Shown here: positions 9,948-20,827 of the stretch, in pieces
Numbering within the stretch: position 1 is the first letter of the stretch
Layout: each line of letters begins with the position of its first letter
Origin: Ruminococcaceae bacterium OttesenSCG-928-O06
GTDB lineage: Bacteria > Bacillota > Clostridia > Oscillospirales > Ruminococcaceae
Assembly: GCA_030265505.1 (NCBI GenBank)
Contig: JAJDGD010000001.1
Span: 1-64,000 of the forward strand
DNA length: 64,000 bases
Direction of reading: 5' to 3'
Translations under genes and position numbers: made by a program
Notes under the pieces: model-generated
The model's database searches: none
Told to the model about the DNA's origin: nothing
What the model saw: the letters and a program-made list of their open reading frames with translations, nothing else

Positions 9948-11445
9948 CTGTATTCTCCTTCTGCGGCCGCGCCCAGCCCAGGCTGCGCTGCACTGCGCGC
10001 TGCCAGCCCCCCAGCAGCGCGGCGCGCTGCGCCGCCGCCATAGCGGGGGCAAAAACGACGTCTTGCCGCCACAGGCTGCGAATTTCCTCCAGGTTTTGCC
10101 ACACCCCGCAGGCCAAGCCCGCAAGGTAGGCCGCGCCCAGGGCCGTGCTTTCCCGCACCACCGGGCGCACCACCGGGCAGCCCAGCATATCTGCCTGGAA
10201 CTGCATCAAAAAAGCGTCGCGGCAGGCGCCGCCATCCACCTTCAGGCTGTGCAGCGCAAGACCGGTGTCCTTCTCCATGGCCTGCACCAAATCATAGCTT
10301 TGGTAGGCAATGGCCTCCTGGGCGGCGCGTATGATATGCTCGCGCTTTGTGCCCCGGGTGATGCCCACAATGGTGCCACGGGCGTACATGTCCCAGTGGG
10401 GGGCGCCCAGCCCGGTGAAAGCAGGCACCAGGTACACCCCGCCGGTGTCGTCCACCTTGCGGGCGTAGTATTCGGCGTCGCGGCTTTCGTCCAGCAGGTG
10501 CATTTCATCCCGCAGCCACTGGATGACCGCCCCACCCACAAAAATGCTGCCCTCCAGGGCATACTGCACCGTGCCGCCGCGCCCCATGGCAATGGTGGTA
10601 AGCAGGCCGTTTTTACTCTCGCACGCTTCGGCCCCGGTGTTCATCAGCAAAAAACAGCCGGTGCCGTAGGTGTTCTTGCTCTCGCCTTTTTCAAAGCAGC
10701 ACTGGCCAAACAGGGCGGCCTGCTGGTCTCCCGCCATGCCCGCCACGGGAATGCTGTGCCCCAAAACCTCGGTATGGCCGTACACCTGGCTGCTCTCGCA
10801 CACGGTGGGCAGGCAGGCGGGGGGAATGTCCAGGGCGCGCAGCAGTTCTTCGTCCCACCGCAGCTTGTGGATGTCGTACAGCATGGTGCGGGAAGCGTTG
10901 GTATAGTCCGTCACATGCACACCGCCGCAAAGCTTCCATATAAGCCAGCTGTCCACCGTGCCAAATAGTATGTCCCCGCGGGCGGCTTTTTCGCGCGCAC
11001 CGGGCACCTCGTCCAGTATCCACTTTATCTTGGTAGCGGAAAAATAGGCGTCGGGCACAAGGCCCGTGGCCTTTTTTATGTGCCCGGCATAGCCGTTTTT
11101 GCACAGGTCGTCCACAAGGGGGGCGGTGCGGCGGCACTGCCACACAATGGCGTTATAGATAGGCTTGCCGGTTTCCCTGTCCCACAAAATGGTGGTCTCG
11201 CGCTGGTTGGTAATGCCGATGGCGGCGATGCGCCGCGGGGGCACCCCGCTTTGGGCAATCACCTCGGTCATCACGGCCAGCTGGGAGGAATAGATCTCCA
11301 TGGGGTCGTGCTCCACCCAGCCCTCGCGCGGGTAAAACTGGGTAAATTCCTTCTGGGCGCTTCCCACAATATTCTGCGCCGAATCAAACAAAATGGCGCG
11401 GGACGTGGTGGTGCCTTGGTCCAGCGCCAGTACATAGGGTCCCAT
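9934..11445 (-). CDS. glpK: Glycerol kinase
   Basis: [48 protein letters not shown]: GlpK signature. Confidence 0.95.
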   Translation of the reverse strand: MGPYVLALDQGTTTSRAILFDSAQNIVGSAQKEFTQFYPREGWVEHDPMEIYSSQLAVMTEVIAQSGVPPRRIAAIGITNQRETTILWDRETGKPIYNAIVWQCRRTAPLVDDLCKNGYAGHIKKATGLVPDAYFSATKIKWILDEVPGAREKAARGDILFGTVDSWLIWKLCGGVHVTDYTNASRTMLYDIHKLRWDEELLRALDIPPACLPTVCESSQVYGHTEVLGHSIPVAGMAGDQQAALFGQCCFEKGESKNTYGTGCFLLMNTGAEACESKNGLLTTIAMGRGGTVQYALEGSIFVGGAVIQWLRDEMHLLDESRDAEYYARKVDDTGGVYLVPAFTGLGAPHWDMYARGTIVGITRGTKREHIIRAAQEAIAYQSYDLVQAMEKDTGLALHSLKVDGGACRDAFLMQFQADMLGCPVVRPVVRESTALGAAYLAGLACGVWQNLEEIRSLWRQDVVFAPAMAAAQRAALLGGWQRAVQRSLGWARPQKENTDGEV

Positions 11446-11458
11446 ATGGTTCCTCCTT

Positions 11459-12427
11459 TTAGGCGGCGTGGCAGGCCAAAAAGGCATCCACCGTGCCCCA
11501 ATACAGCCCTTCGTCCGTGGTGCTGGCCGCGCCGTGGCCCGCACCCTCTATCACCAACAGCTCTTTTTCGCAGCTGGCGGCCTCGTACACCTCGTACAGC
11601 ATGTAGGTTGGCACAAAGGTATCCTCGCTGCCGTGGATGAACAAAATGGGCACCTGGCTTTTGGCCACCTGGCGCACCGCGCTGGCCTGGTGCAGCCAGT
11701 AGCCCGCGCGCAGCCGTGTAACAACGGCGGAAAAATGCATCACCGGGAAGGCCGGCAGGCCAAAAATCCCTTTCAGCTGGTAGGCAAACTCGTCCCACGC
11801 AGAGGTATAGCCGCAGTCCTCCACAATGGCGCGCACATTTTCGGGCAAATCCTCGCCGCTGGCCATCATCACCGTGGCGCCCCCCATAGACACCCCGTGC
11901 AGCACGATGGTGTGGGGCGCATGTTCCTCGTTGATGGCATTGATCCAGCCCACCATATCCAGCCGTTCGTCCCACCCCATGCCGATATAGTCCCCTTCGC
12001 TCTCGCCGCAGCCGCGGGCGTCGGGCAGTAAAACACTGTAACCCCACTGGGTGTACTGCATCGCCGCGCGTATCATCTGCCGGCCGGTGCCGTTGTAGCC
12101 GTGGGCCAAAATGGCCCATCTTTCCGCGCCTGGTTGCTCTATTTTATAGGCGTGCAGGGAAAGGCCGTCGCCGCTTTGCATCCATACGTCCTCATAGCCC
12201 ACACCGGCAAACCAGGCTTCGTTCTCCTGCTGGCGGCGCCGGGCGGCTTCGTCGCTGCCGCCCAGCACATTGTGGGGCGCCTGCAGCACCACGGTTTTGT
12301 CGCTGGTGGGGTCTATGGCAAGTGTATAAAAATAGCTGCCCGCGGCAAAGCCCGCCACCAACACCACCGCCAGCAGCACCGCCGTGGCTATCCATATCCG
12401 TTTTTTGGTTTTGCCCATCGTTTTCAC
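11459..12427 (-). CDS. Alpha/beta hydrolase with N-terminal signal anchor
   Basis: [14 protein letters not shown]..., [17 protein letters not shown] (GxSxG), [13 protein letters not shown]-terminal hydrophobic helix. Confidence 0.85.
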   Translation of the reverse strand: MKTMGKTKKRIWIATAVLLAVVLVAGFAAGSYFYTLAIDPTSDKTVVLQAPHNVLGGSDEAARRRQQENEAWFAGVGYEDVWMQSGDGLSLHAYKIEQPGAERWAILAHGYNGTGRQMIRAAMQYTQWGYSVLLPDARGCGESEGDYIGMGWDERLDMVGWINAINEEHAPHTIVLHGVSMGGATVMMASGEDLPENVRAIVEDCGYTSAWDEFAYQLKGIFGLPAFPVMHFSAVVTRLRAGYWLHQASAVRQVAKSQVPILFIHGSEDTFVPTYMLYEVYEAASCEKELLVIEGAGHGAASTTDEGLYWGTVDAFLACHAA

Positions 12428-12498
12428 CTGCGCCTTGCCTGCGCGTTTGCATCTTTATGATACCAAACACCGCCCGGGCAATGCAACCGGCGGCATGC

Positions 12499-13485
12499 CT
12501 ATTGCAACACCAAATCGGCCAGGGCTTCGGCCGCAAGGCCGTGGATGTAATACCCCACGTCGGTGTCCTGCAAGGCGTCCAAAATATCCTGCCGCACCCG
12601 GCGGCAGCCGGCCAGCGCGGCGCTTAGCGCCCCCACCTCACCATTGCCAAAAAAGTCTCCGGCAAAATGGGCGCCGGTTATGCGCCCGGCGTTTGTATTT
12701 AGCCATACCTCTACCCCGCCAAAGGGGTAGCGCTGCTTTTTGTACAGTCCCCCCGCGGGGCTGCGGCCCCAGTTCCACTCCCATGTGGCATATTTTTCCC
12801 GCCGCAGGGCCTGCACGGCGGCATGGTCCTGCCGGGTAAGGGCGTAGGGTGTAACGTCCCCTTCGGCAAACATCTCCTCCACCAAAAGCCGCTTGAAGTG
12901 GGCCAGGGGCACCGGGGCGGGCAGCCATTCGGCAATGTTTGTCACACGGCTGCGCACCGAGGCCACCCCCTTTGTGGCAATCTTGTCTGCCGCGGGGGTA
13001 AGCGCAGCATCCACGGCATCTAAATCCGAGGCATATAGCAGGGTGCCGTGGTGCATGGTGCGGCCCTGGCTGTTGTACTGGGCGTTTCCAGAGATTTTTT
13101 TGCCGTCTATCACAATGTCGTTGCGGCTGCTTTGCTGTGCGGGGGCGCCCAGCTTTTCCAGCGCACGCACCACCGGCCGGATGAACAGCGTAAAATCCAA
13201 ATTCTTTTCGCCCTGCTGGTTCACCACAAAGGTAAAGTTCAGGTTGCCTTCGTCCTGGTACATGGCCCCCCCGCCCGAAAGGCGGCGCACCACCTGCACG
13301 CCTTTTTCCTCCAGCAGCGGGGCGTTCACCTCGGCGGCGGTGTTTTGGTAGCGGCCCACCACCACGGCGTTTTTGTTTTGCCACAGCATAAAATATTCCT
13401 CGCTGCGGGGCAGGCGGCGGAACACCACTTCCTCCAATGCCATGTTGCTGTAGGCGTCCGTATAGGGGCTTTCTATGTATCGCAC
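12499..13485 (-). CDS. lplA: Lipoate-protein ligase A family protein
   Basis: NKNAVVVGRYQNTAAEVN, VQVVRRLSGGGAMYQDEGNLNFTF, ISGNAQYNSQGRTMHHGTLLY: LplA motifs. Confidence 0.93.
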   Translation of the reverse strand: MRYIESPYTDAYSNMALEEVVFRRLPRSEEYFMLWQNKNAVVVGRYQNTAAEVNAPLLEEKGVQVVRRLSGGGAMYQDEGNLNFTFVVNQQGEKNLDFTLFIRPVVRALEKLGAPAQQSSRNDIVIDGKKISGNAQYNSQGRTMHHGTLLYASDLDAVDAALTPAADKIATKGVASVRSRVTNIAEWLPAPVPLAHFKRLLVEEMFAEGDVTPYALTRQDHAAVQALRREKYATWEWNWGRSPAGGLYKKQRYPFGGVEVWLNTNAGRITGAHFAGDFFGNGEVGALSAALAGCRRVRQDILDALQDTDVGYYIHGLAAEALADLVLQ

Positions 13486-13652
13486 AGTGTATCCTCCGCA
13501 AAAGCATATTTAGCCCCCGCCACCCGCAGAAAAGCCGCGCGGCAAAAGGCATGTTTCAGTGTAGCGGGGCGGGCGGCGGCTTGTCAACGCCCAACGGGCA
13601 AAAAGGGCGGGCGCGGAAGTGTTGTTCGTGGCAGCATTTGGTGGCCCCGTTT

Positions 13653-13776
13653 GGGAGAGTATAGGGTGTTCCCAAAGAGAACGTCAGCCGCAAGGCGCCT
13701 TGCGAACAACGTCCCCTTGTTGTATGCAGGGCGCCGCGGAAGGTAGTTCTCGGCGTGGAATGCCCTATGCTCTCCC
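13653..13776. repeat. Structured intergenic repeat (MITE-like or ncRNA-like), copy A
   Basis: 20-nt terminal arms gggagagtatagggtgttcc (13653-13672) and ggaatgccctatgctctccc (13757-13776) pair fully if G.U allowed; nested inner stems; related sequence at 50907-51047. Confidence 0.6.
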
Positions 13777-13936
13777 TGCCAGGCTTTCCCACCATATCCC
13801 AACCAACGTAGCGGGCCACTCCATACCAAAAATGGGTTTGACAACGCGATGCCTTGCCCTTTATACTACTAGTTAGTACATCCGTACTACTCCGCCCGGT
13901 GCAGCCCGGCGGCGCCGCCCATTACCAGGAGGAACT

Positions 13937-15352
13937 ATGAACCAAACCACCATACCCGCCGGGGCCAACCCCCTGGGCGCAGATAAAATATCTACTTTAA
14001 TACGCCGTTTTTCCATCCCCGCCATTGTAAGCATGCTGGTGAACGCCCTGTACAACATGGTGGACCAGGTTTTTATTGGCCAGGCCATTGGCATGCTGGG
14101 CATTGCCGCCACCAACGTGGCCTTTCCCCTCACCACCATCAGCACGGCGGTGGCCCTGCTTTTGGGCATTGGCGGGGCGTCCAACTTTAACCTGAAGCTG
14201 GGCGCGGGCGATAAAGAAAGCGCCAGCCGCATTGCGGGCAACACCTTCAGCATGCTGGCCATCTGTGGCGTTGTCATCGGCGCCGTTACCCTGCTGTTTA
14301 TAGACCCATTGCTGGTGGCCTTTGGCGCCACCCCCAGCGTGCTGCCCTATGCCCAGCCCTACACCGCCATCATCGCCCCGGGCATCCCGTTTTTGATTTT
14401 TGCAGCCGGGGCGGGACACATGATACGCGCCGACGGCAGCCCCACCTACGCCATGGGCTGCGTGATGGCCGGCGCCATCTTCAATTTGGTGTTCGACCCT
14501 ATCTTTCTGTTTGTCTTCGACATGGGCATAGAGGGCATTGCCCTGGCCACCACCCTGGGCCAGATCCTCAGCGCCAGCATTGCCTTTGTATACCTTCTCA
14601 AGCGCTTTCGCTCGGTGCCCATCCATAAAGAATATTTACGCCCGCGCGCGCGTTTTGTAGGGGCCATCTGCTCGCTGGGGGTGGCGTCCTGCTTCAACCA
14701 GCTGGCCATGACGGTGGTGCAGATTACCATGAACAACACGCTGCGGCACTATGGCGCGCTGTCCCCCTACGGCAGCGACATCCCCCTTGCCTGTGTGGGG
14801 GCCATCTCCAAGCTGGCCATGCTGTTTTTCGCCTTCCCCATCGGCATTGCGCAGGGCACCCAGCCCATCGTCAGCTTCAACTACGGCGCCCGCCGGTACG
14901 ACAGGGTGAAAACCGCCCTGCGCATCGCCCTCACGGCGGCGGGCATCATCTCCGTCGTCGCCTTTCTCATCTTCCAGCTGTTCCCGCGCCAACTGATGAG
15001 CATTTTTGGCGAGGACGACCCGCTTTACCTGCAATTCGCCGTGCGCTATCTGCGCGTCTATATGGCCATGACCTTCGTAAACGGGATACAGCCCATCACC
15101 TCCACATTCTTCACCTCCATCGGCAAGGCGCGGCGGGGCATGCTTGTCAGCCTTACGCGGCAAATCCTCTTTTTGATGCCGCTGATTTTGCTGCTGCCCA
15201 TGTTTTTGGGCATAGACGGCCTGATGTACGCCGGCCCCATTGCCGACGCCGCGGCCGCCACGGTGTCTGCCCTCCTGATCATCCGGGAGATACGCGCCAT
15301 GGGTGTGCTGCAAAAGCAGCAGGCCGCCATATTGCAGCCCCTGGGCAGCTGA
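13937..15352 (+). CDS. MATE family efflux transporter
   Basis: 471 aa, multiple TM segments, PAIVSMLVNALYNMVDQVFIGQAIGMLGIAATNVAFPL MATE N-terminal motif. Confidence 0.93.
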   Translation: MNQTTIPAGANPLGADKISTLIRRFSIPAIVSMLVNALYNMVDQVFIGQAIGMLGIAATNVAFPLTTISTAVALLLGIGGASNFNLKLGAGDKESASRIAGNTFSMLAICGVVIGAVTLLFIDPLLVAFGATPSVLPYAQPYTAIIAPGIPFLIFAAGAGHMIRADGSPTYAMGCVMAGAIFNLVFDPIFLFVFDMGIEGIALATTLGQILSASIAFVYLLKRFRSVPIHKEYLRPRARFVGAICSLGVASCFNQLAMTVVQITMNNTLRHYGALSPYGSDIPLACVGAISKLAMLFFAFPIGIAQGTQPIVSFNYGARRYDRVKTALRIALTAAGIISVVAFLIFQLFPRQLMSIFGEDDPLYLQFAVRYLRVYMAMTFVNGIQPITSTFFTSIGKARRGMLVSLTRQILFLMPLILLLPMFLGIDGLMYAGPIADAAAATVSALLIIREIRAMGVLQKQQAAILQPLGS

Positions 15353-15399
15353 ACCGGCCCCCCACTTTTGCGTACGCCGCCCGCCTTTGCAGGAACACC

Positions 15400-16020
15400 A
15401 TGTCCAAGAAATATATCAAAGAAGAAATACTGAACACAGCGCGCCGCCTGTTCAACCAGCGGGGCTATAACGAGGTATCCATGCGGGACATTGCCGACGC
15501 GTTGTCCATCAGCGTGGGCAACCTTACCTACCACTACCCCCGCAAAGAGGATTTGATGGAGGCCGTAGTGCTGGAGATGCACCGCTACTACACCCCGCCC
15601 ACGGTGCCCCAAAGCCTGCCGGCGCTGAACGCCCTGTTTGCCCGCTTGCAGAACAACGTGCAGCAAAACGCCTTTTACTTTTGGCACTACACCCAGCTGG
15701 CCCAGTTGTCTCCCGTTATACACGACATTCAAACCAAGGTGCTGCAAGACCACCACGCCATGCTGCTGGGGGCACTGCAGCTGTTTGAAAGCCAGGGCCT
15801 GGTGCAGCCCGAGGCCTACAAGGGCCACTACACCCAGCTGGCCCTGGCAGTGAAGATATTGTGCGTGTATTGGGAGCCCCACAGCCACATGAGCGAGGGC
15901 CTGCCCCTGCCCAACGATTTTCTGGACTGCATTTGGAGCGTGCTGATTCCCGTGCTGACGGACGAAGGCCGGGAGATTTACCGCGAGAAAATCCAGAAGG
16001 TGCGCATAGAGATAGAATAG
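15400..16020 (+). CDS. TetR/AcrR family transcriptional regulator
   Basis: KKYIKEEILNTARRLFNQRGYNEVSMRDIADALSISVGNLTYHYPRKEDLM: TetR HTH. Confidence 0.92.
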   Translation: MSKKYIKEEILNTARRLFNQRGYNEVSMRDIADALSISVGNLTYHYPRKEDLMEAVVLEMHRYYTPPTVPQSLPALNALFARLQNNVQQNAFYFWHYTQLAQLSPVIHDIQTKVLQDHHAMLLGALQLFESQGLVQPEAYKGHYTQLALAVKILCVYWEPHSHMSEGLPLPNDFLDCIWSVLIPVLTDEGREIYREKIQKVRIEIE

Positions 16021-16221
16021 AAGGCCCTGCCGCGGGGCACAGGCCCTTATGCTCGCCTGCCTGCCCCATATGAAAGCACGCGTGTGTCTCTTCCCTTTGT
16101 TGGGAAACAAGGCTCCTGTACCCTCCCCTGCAATGCCTGGGTTTTCCAGCAAACGCTCTCTCCCAAAAAATATTACAACGTTTCATCGCATATACTTTTT
16201 GCTTTTTCTTCATATTTTGCT

Positions 16222-16255
16222 GAAAAAGCCCTGTCGGTGTTGACAGGGCTTTTTC
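16222..16255. terminator. Terminator hairpin between tetR and gntR-type genes
   Basis: AAAAAGCCCTGTC-ggtgtt-GACAGGGCTTTTT. Confidence 0.75.
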
Positions 16256-16307
16256 TTGTGTGTATACTGTGTATAGCGTATATATACGATAATGGCAGGT
16301 GCACCAA

Positions 16308-16679
16308 ATGGACATCATCATCAGCAACAGCGACGGCCGCCCTATTTATGAGCAGATCACCGGGCAGATCAAAAGCCAGATCCTCACCGGGCGGCTGGCC
16401 GCCGGGGAGGCTTTGCCCAGCATTCGGCTGCTGGCAAAGGAATTGCGCATTAGCGTAATTACTACCAAGCGCGCCTACGAGGACCTTGAACGGGACGGGT
16501 TTATTGAGACCATTCCCGGCAAAGGCAGCTTTGTGGCGGCCAAAAACACCGAGTTTGTGCGCGAGGAACACCTGCGCCTGGCCGAGGGGTTTTTGGCAAA
16601 AGCCGTGGATGTGGCCAAAACCTCGGGCATCCCGTACGAGGAACTGGCCGAGATATTACAGGTACTGTACAAAGAATAG
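16308..16679 (+). CDS. GntR family (YtrA-type) transcriptional regulator
   Basis: MDIIISNSDGRPIYEQITGQIKSQILTGRLAAGEALPSIRLLAKELRISVITTKRAYEDLERDGFIETIPGKGSFV. Confidence 0.92.
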   Translation: MDIIISNSDGRPIYEQITGQIKSQILTGRLAAGEALPSIRLLAKELRISVITTKRAYEDLERDGFIETIPGKGSFVAAKNTEFVREEHLRLAEGFLAKAVDVAKTSGIPYEELAEILQVLYKE

Positions 16680-16718
16680 CCCAGGCCGCACGGGCCGGGC
16701 AGCAAAGAGGAACCCATC

Positions 16719-17582
16719 ATGCAACACGCCATAGAAATTCGCGACATTTGCAAAAGGTACCCAAATTTTTCCCTACAGAACGTAAGTTTTAATGTGCCCA
16801 GCGGCAGCATTGTGGGCTTTGTGGGCGAGAATGGCGCCGGCAAAACCACCACCATCAAAGCCATTTTGGGCATCAATAAACTCGATTCCGGCAGCATCCG
16901 CCTGCTGGGGCAGGACATTGCCGACGCCGGGGCGGCCTCGCGTGCAGACGTGGGCGTGGTGTTCGACGAAAGCGCTTTTCACGACTGGCTGCGAGCCGAC
17001 CAGGTGGCGAGCGTCCTGAAGAACATCTACCCCACCTGGGATGCCGCCTATTTTGCCCAGTTGATGCAGCGCTTCCAACTGCCGCAGGACAAAAAGACCG
17101 ACATCAAAAGCTATTCCCGCGGCATGAAGATGAAGCTGTCCCTTGCGGCGGCGCTGGCCCACCGGCCCAAGCTGCTGGTTTTGGACGAAGCCACAAGCGG
17201 GCTGGACCCCATTGTGCGGGACGAGATTTTGGACATGTTTTTGGATTTTATCCAGGATGAGGAGCACAGCATCCTGTTTTCCAGCCATATCACCAGCGAC
17301 ATTGAAAAAGCGGCGGACTACCTTGTGTTCATCCACGAGGGGCAAATTGTGCTGAACGCCGAAAAGGACCTGCTGCTGGAGCAATACGGCGTTTTGCGTT
17401 GCACCGCCGAGGCCTTTGCCACCGTGGACCAAACCCATGTGAAGGGCAGCCGCAAAAGTGGCTTTGGTGTAGAGGCACTGATAGACAACCGCCCCGATTT
17501 TGTGCCTATGGAAGGCGCCGTGGTGGACAGAGCCTCTGTAGACGATATCATGCTGTATACCATACGGGGGAGGCAATCATGA
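16719..17582 (+). CDS. ABC transporter ATP-binding protein
   Basis: Walker A GENGAGKTT, signature SYSRGMKMKLSLAAAL, Walker B LLVLDEATSGLDP. Confidence 0.95.
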   Translation: MQHAIEIRDICKRYPNFSLQNVSFNVPSGSIVGFVGENGAGKTTTIKAILGINKLDSGSIRLLGQDIADAGAASRADVGVVFDESAFHDWLRADQVASVLKNIYPTWDAAYFAQLMQRFQLPQDKKTDIKSYSRGMKMKLSLAAALAHRPKLLVLDEATSGLDPIVRDEILDMFLDFIQDEEHSILFSSHITSDIEKAADYLVFIHEGQIVLNAEKDLLLEQYGVLRCTAEAFATVDQTHVKGSRKSGFGVEALIDNRPDFVPMEGAVVDRASVDDIMLYTIRGRQS

Positions 17583-18220
17583 AAGGGCTTGTGCTGAAAG
17601 ACTTTTATGTGATGCAATACTATAAAAAGAACGTGCTCATCATGCTGGCCATGGTGGTGGTGCTCAGCATCGTTATGCCGGGGGGCTACACCTTTGCACC
17701 CATTATGCTGATGATGTACATGATGATGATCTCGGCCTCGCTGCAAACCTTTGACGAACGCGCCGGGTGGGACAAATATGCCGCCACCCTGCCCTGCGGC
17801 CCAAAAGCCATTGTGGGCGCGCGCTACCTGTTTTATGTGCTGGCCATGGTGGTGTTTATGGTGGCGGGCTTTGCGCTGGGGGGCATTTTGGCCCTGGTGC
17901 GCGGGGCCGAGGCCGGCTGGCTGCCGGAGCTTGCCGCAAGCTTTGCCGTGGTAAGCGGGCTGATGCTGCTGGTGCTGGCTATCTCCACCCCCATTGCCTA
18001 CAAATGGGGGGCAGAGCGCGCCCGCGTACTGATGATTGTGGTGATGATGGTGCCGTACTTGGCCGTGATCTTGCTGCTGCCCTACCTGGAGCCATTTTTC
18101 ACACGCATTGGCGATGCAAACTCCATGCTGCTGCTGGGGGTCGCCGCCGGGGTGTTTTTGCTGCTGTTCGTGCTCTCCTTCTTCTTGTCGGCACGCATCT
18201 ACGCCAAAAAGGAGTTCTAA
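17579..18220 (+). CDS. ABC-2 type permease subunit 1
   Basis: MKGLVLKDFYVMQYYKKNVL... six-TM hydrophobic protein; overlaps ATPase stop (ATG within tcATGA). Confidence 0.85.
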   Translation: MKGLVLKDFYVMQYYKKNVLIMLAMVVVLSIVMPGGYTFAPIMLMMYMMMISASLQTFDERAGWDKYAATLPCGPKAIVGARYLFYVLAMVVFMVAGFALGGILALVRGAEAGWLPELAASFAVVSGLMLLVLAISTPIAYKWGAERARVLMIVVMMVPYLAVILLLPYLEPFFTRIGDANSMLLLGVAAGVFLLLFVLSFFLSARIYAKKEF

Positions 18221-18250
18221 TCCTTGATATCTTACCCATGGGAGGGCGCC

Positions 18251-18898
18251 ATGAAGGGCCTGTTTTTGAAAGACCTGTACGCCCTGCAACGGCAGCGGAA
18301 AGTGGCGCTGCAAATGCTTGTCATCCTGCTGCTGCTTTTTGTTGTGCTGCGCCCCAGTGCCCTGATGCTCGCCAGCATCATTTCGGTGCTGGCGGCCAGC
18401 CTGGCCACCGGCCTGTTTGAGCAAGAGAGCACCACCACCCGGTGGGACTGTTTTGCCGCGGCGCTGCCCCTGCCGCGAAAAACCACCGTAGTAGTGCGCT
18501 ACATCATGGCGCTGGGGCTGGTGGCGTGCGGGGGGCTGCTTGCTGCGGTGGCAGCCCTTGCGGCTGAATACTTTTTCGCGCCTGCTTTTTTGCCGGCCAG
18601 GGCCCTGTACAGCGTTTTGGCCGCTTTGCTGCCGGGTTTTTTGTCTCTGGCAATAGGCCTGCCCATCGCCTTTGCCACCGGCACAGAGAGAGCCCAGAAA
18701 GCTTGCAGCTTCATTGTGCTGTTGCCCGGCACCGCCTTCCTCTCGGGCTCCATCCTCTTCAAAGAGGCGCTGTACACCCTGCCCATCAACGCCGCCGCTT
18801 GGGCGCTGCCGGCCACCGGCATAAGTCTTCTGGCGCTGGTGCTGTTTGGGGCGTCGTACCTGCTCTCGGTGCGGCTGTACGCCGCGCGGGAATTTTAG
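18251..18898 (+). CDS. ABC-2 type permease subunit 2
   Basis: MKGLFLKDLYALQRQRKVALQMLVILLLLF..., paralogous N-terminus to preceding ORF. Confidence 0.85.
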   Translation: MKGLFLKDLYALQRQRKVALQMLVILLLLFVVLRPSALMLASIISVLAASLATGLFEQESTTTRWDCFAAALPLPRKTTVVVRYIMALGLVACGGLLAAVAALAAEYFFAPAFLPARALYSVLAALLPGFLSLAIGLPIAFATGTERAQKACSFIVLLPGTAFLSGSILFKEALYTLPINAAAWALPATGISLLALVLFGASYLLSVRLYAAREF

Positions 18899-19034
18899 CG
18901 CCCCGCCTTTGCCAATACGAAGCAAACGGTAAATTCCAAGATATATCCAGGCCGCTTTCGATGCATGTCGCCGCACGTCGTATCCTTCTCAGCCCGCGCC
19001 TCGCATACGCTTCTCCACTGCCATTTCCCGCATA

Positions 19035-19069
19035 AAAGGCCCGCCGTCCGGTTTGGACGGCGGGCCTTT
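19035..19069. terminator. Bidirectional terminator between convergent genes
   Basis: AAAGGCCCGCCGTCC-ggttt-GGACGGCGGGCCTTT perfect 15-bp stem. Confidence 0.85.
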
Positions 19070-19104
19070 GGGTTCTTTTCAGAGCAGGGCCTGTGTACAG
19101 GGGG

Positions 19105-20175
19105 CTAGCCCAGCGGCGTTGTATCCACCACCACATCGCACCCTTCGCGTATGGCAAACTCTGCAAAATAGCGGTTCTCCATGGGAATCCACTCCTCAAA
19201 AAAACGCTGGGCCAGCTGTGGGCCGCTGCGGTGCAGCACCCGGCGGGCCTGCAGTGCGGCGTCCACCGCCAAAAACATCCGCACGTCGCAGGGGGCGGCC
19301 ACCTGCGGGTGCAGGGCGTACACCCCCTCTATCAGGGTAAGCGGGTGCGCGAGCAGGGTGCGCCATTCCTGCAGCTGCAGGGTTTGGCAGTTGTACGCCT
19401 GGTAGGAAAGCCCCCGCCCCTCGGCGGCGCGGGCGGCCACCTGGGCCAGGCGCTCGTAGTCTATGTTGCCGCCCGCGGCCATAAGGCGCTGCGGGGTGCG
19501 TTGTTGCGGTTGCAGGAAAAAATCGTCGGCATGCACCACGCCGCAGCCGTACACCGTGGCCAGCAGCGCCGCCAGCGCGCTTTTGCCCGCGCCACTCATG
19601 CCGTCTATGCCCGCCAGCACATGGGGCTTTTGGCCCAGGGCGGCGTCCAGGGCTGCAAACACCGGCAAAAACAAGGCGTCACCGCAACGCATGATGCGAT
19701 AATGCGGGGGGTACAGCGCCGCAAACCGCGCGCTGTGGTGCGGCGCGGGGCAGCCGCCCGCGATGTATTCCTCCACCAATGGGCGTAGCGCCGCCGCCCG
19801 CCAGGGCAGTTGGCCCTCCTCGGCCATCTGCACAAGCACTTCCAGCTTTTGTGCAAGGCGGTGGGGGCTGCCCACATGCGCCGCTGCCGCAAGGGCGCAC
19901 AGGCGCGCTATGGTAGCCGGGGCGGGCCCCGCCCCAAGGCCGGCCAGGTGCACCCGGCACAGCCCGCCACCCAGGGGCTCTGCCGGGGGCGGGGCCGCCG
20001 TAAACAAGCCGGGTGTGTCCAATTCCTCGGTAAGGCGCCGGGCAAACGCGGCTTCGTCCGCAATCAAATGCCCGCCGCCCATCTCGCTTTGGTACAGCAG
20101 CTTGATGCAATCCAGCGGCTCCATGCCGGGGTACAGCGAAAGGTGGAAGCGCAGCAGCGCCTTTGTATCCTCCAC
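19105..20175 (-). CDS. Uridine kinase-like P-loop NTPase
   Basis: GIDGMSGAGKSALAALLATVYGCGVVHADDFFLQPQQRTPQRL...NIDYERL: P-loop kinase (UdK/PRK-like). Confidence 0.8.
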   Translation of the reverse strand: MEDTKALLRFHLSLYPGMEPLDCIKLLYQSEMGGGHLIADEAAFARRLTEELDTPGLFTAAPPPAEPLGGGLCRVHLAGLGAGPAPATIARLCALAAAAHVGSPHRLAQKLEVLVQMAEEGQLPWRAAALRPLVEEYIAGGCPAPHHSARFAALYPPHYRIMRCGDALFLPVFAALDAALGQKPHVLAGIDGMSGAGKSALAALLATVYGCGVVHADDFFLQPQQRTPQRLMAAGGNIDYERLAQVAARAAEGRGLSYQAYNCQTLQLQEWRTLLAHPLTLIEGVYALHPQVAAPCDVRMFLAVDAALQARRVLHRSGPQLAQRFFEEWIPMENRYFAEFAIREGCDVVVDTTPLG

Positions 20176-20255
20176 GCTTCTCCCTCCTTTGGGGTTTTGC
20201 GGGCATGCCGCACATTTGAAATGCCCCCGCCCGCGTGCTATACTGGCGGGGCGGG

Positions 20256-20792
20256 TTACTGCTTCACCATGGTGGCACTGCGCACCGAAAACACGATGTG
20301 GGGCATATCTATGCCATAATAGTGCTTCACAAACTCGCCCCGTTCTTCCATGCCCATGCGGCGCGCCACCTTTTGCGAGGCATAGTTGTTCTCGCGTATG
20401 ATGGAGAACACCTCCCCAAAATCCAGCTCATCAAAGGCGTACTCCCGGCAGGCCATGGCGGCCTCGGTGGCGTAGCCGTTGTGGCAGTGGTTGTACCGCA
20501 GCAGGTAGCCTATCTCGGGTACGGTGCGTTCCTCCCACTGCTGCCAGGTAATGCCGCACTGGCCCACCATCTCCCCGGTTTTCTTCAGCACCACGGCCCA
20601 CAGGCCAAAGCCGTCCCGCACATAGCGCATCATCTGCGCGCCCAGCCAAATGCCCACCTCGCTGTGGCTGAAGGTGTGCTCATAGGCGGTCATCACCTTG
20701 GCATCCTGCAGCATGGCCGCCAGGGGACGAAAGTCCTCCTGGTCCATCTCCCGCAGCAGAAGGCGGTGCGTTTCCAATATCTCTTTTCCCAC
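20256..20792 (-). CDS. GNAT family N-acetyltransferase (RimJ/RimL-like)
   Basis: LETHRLLLREMDQEDFRPLAAML...IGYLLRYNHCHNGYATEAAMACREYAFDELDFGEVFSIIRENNYASQKVARRMGM; GTG start at 20792 proposed. Confidence 0.88.
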   Translation of the reverse strand: MGKEILETHRLLLREMDQEDFRPLAAMLQDAKVMTAYEHTFSHSEVGIWLGAQMMRYVRDGFGLWAVVLKKTGEMVGQCGITWQQWEERTVPEIGYLLRYNHCHNGYATEAAMACREYAFDELDFGEVFSIIRENNYASQKVARRMGMEERGEFVKHYYGIDMPHIVFSVRSATMVKQ

Positions 20793-20827
20793 TGTTTTCC
20801 CCTTTGCCCACCACCAACGGAGGTACC

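Noticed and set aside
13556-13876. Small ORFs (TPRTTFRGALHTTRGRCSQGALRLTF...) and the similar ORF at 50737..51381
   Set aside because: They share peptide similarity only because both overlie the structured repeat; RNA/DNA structure explains the conservation better than coding.
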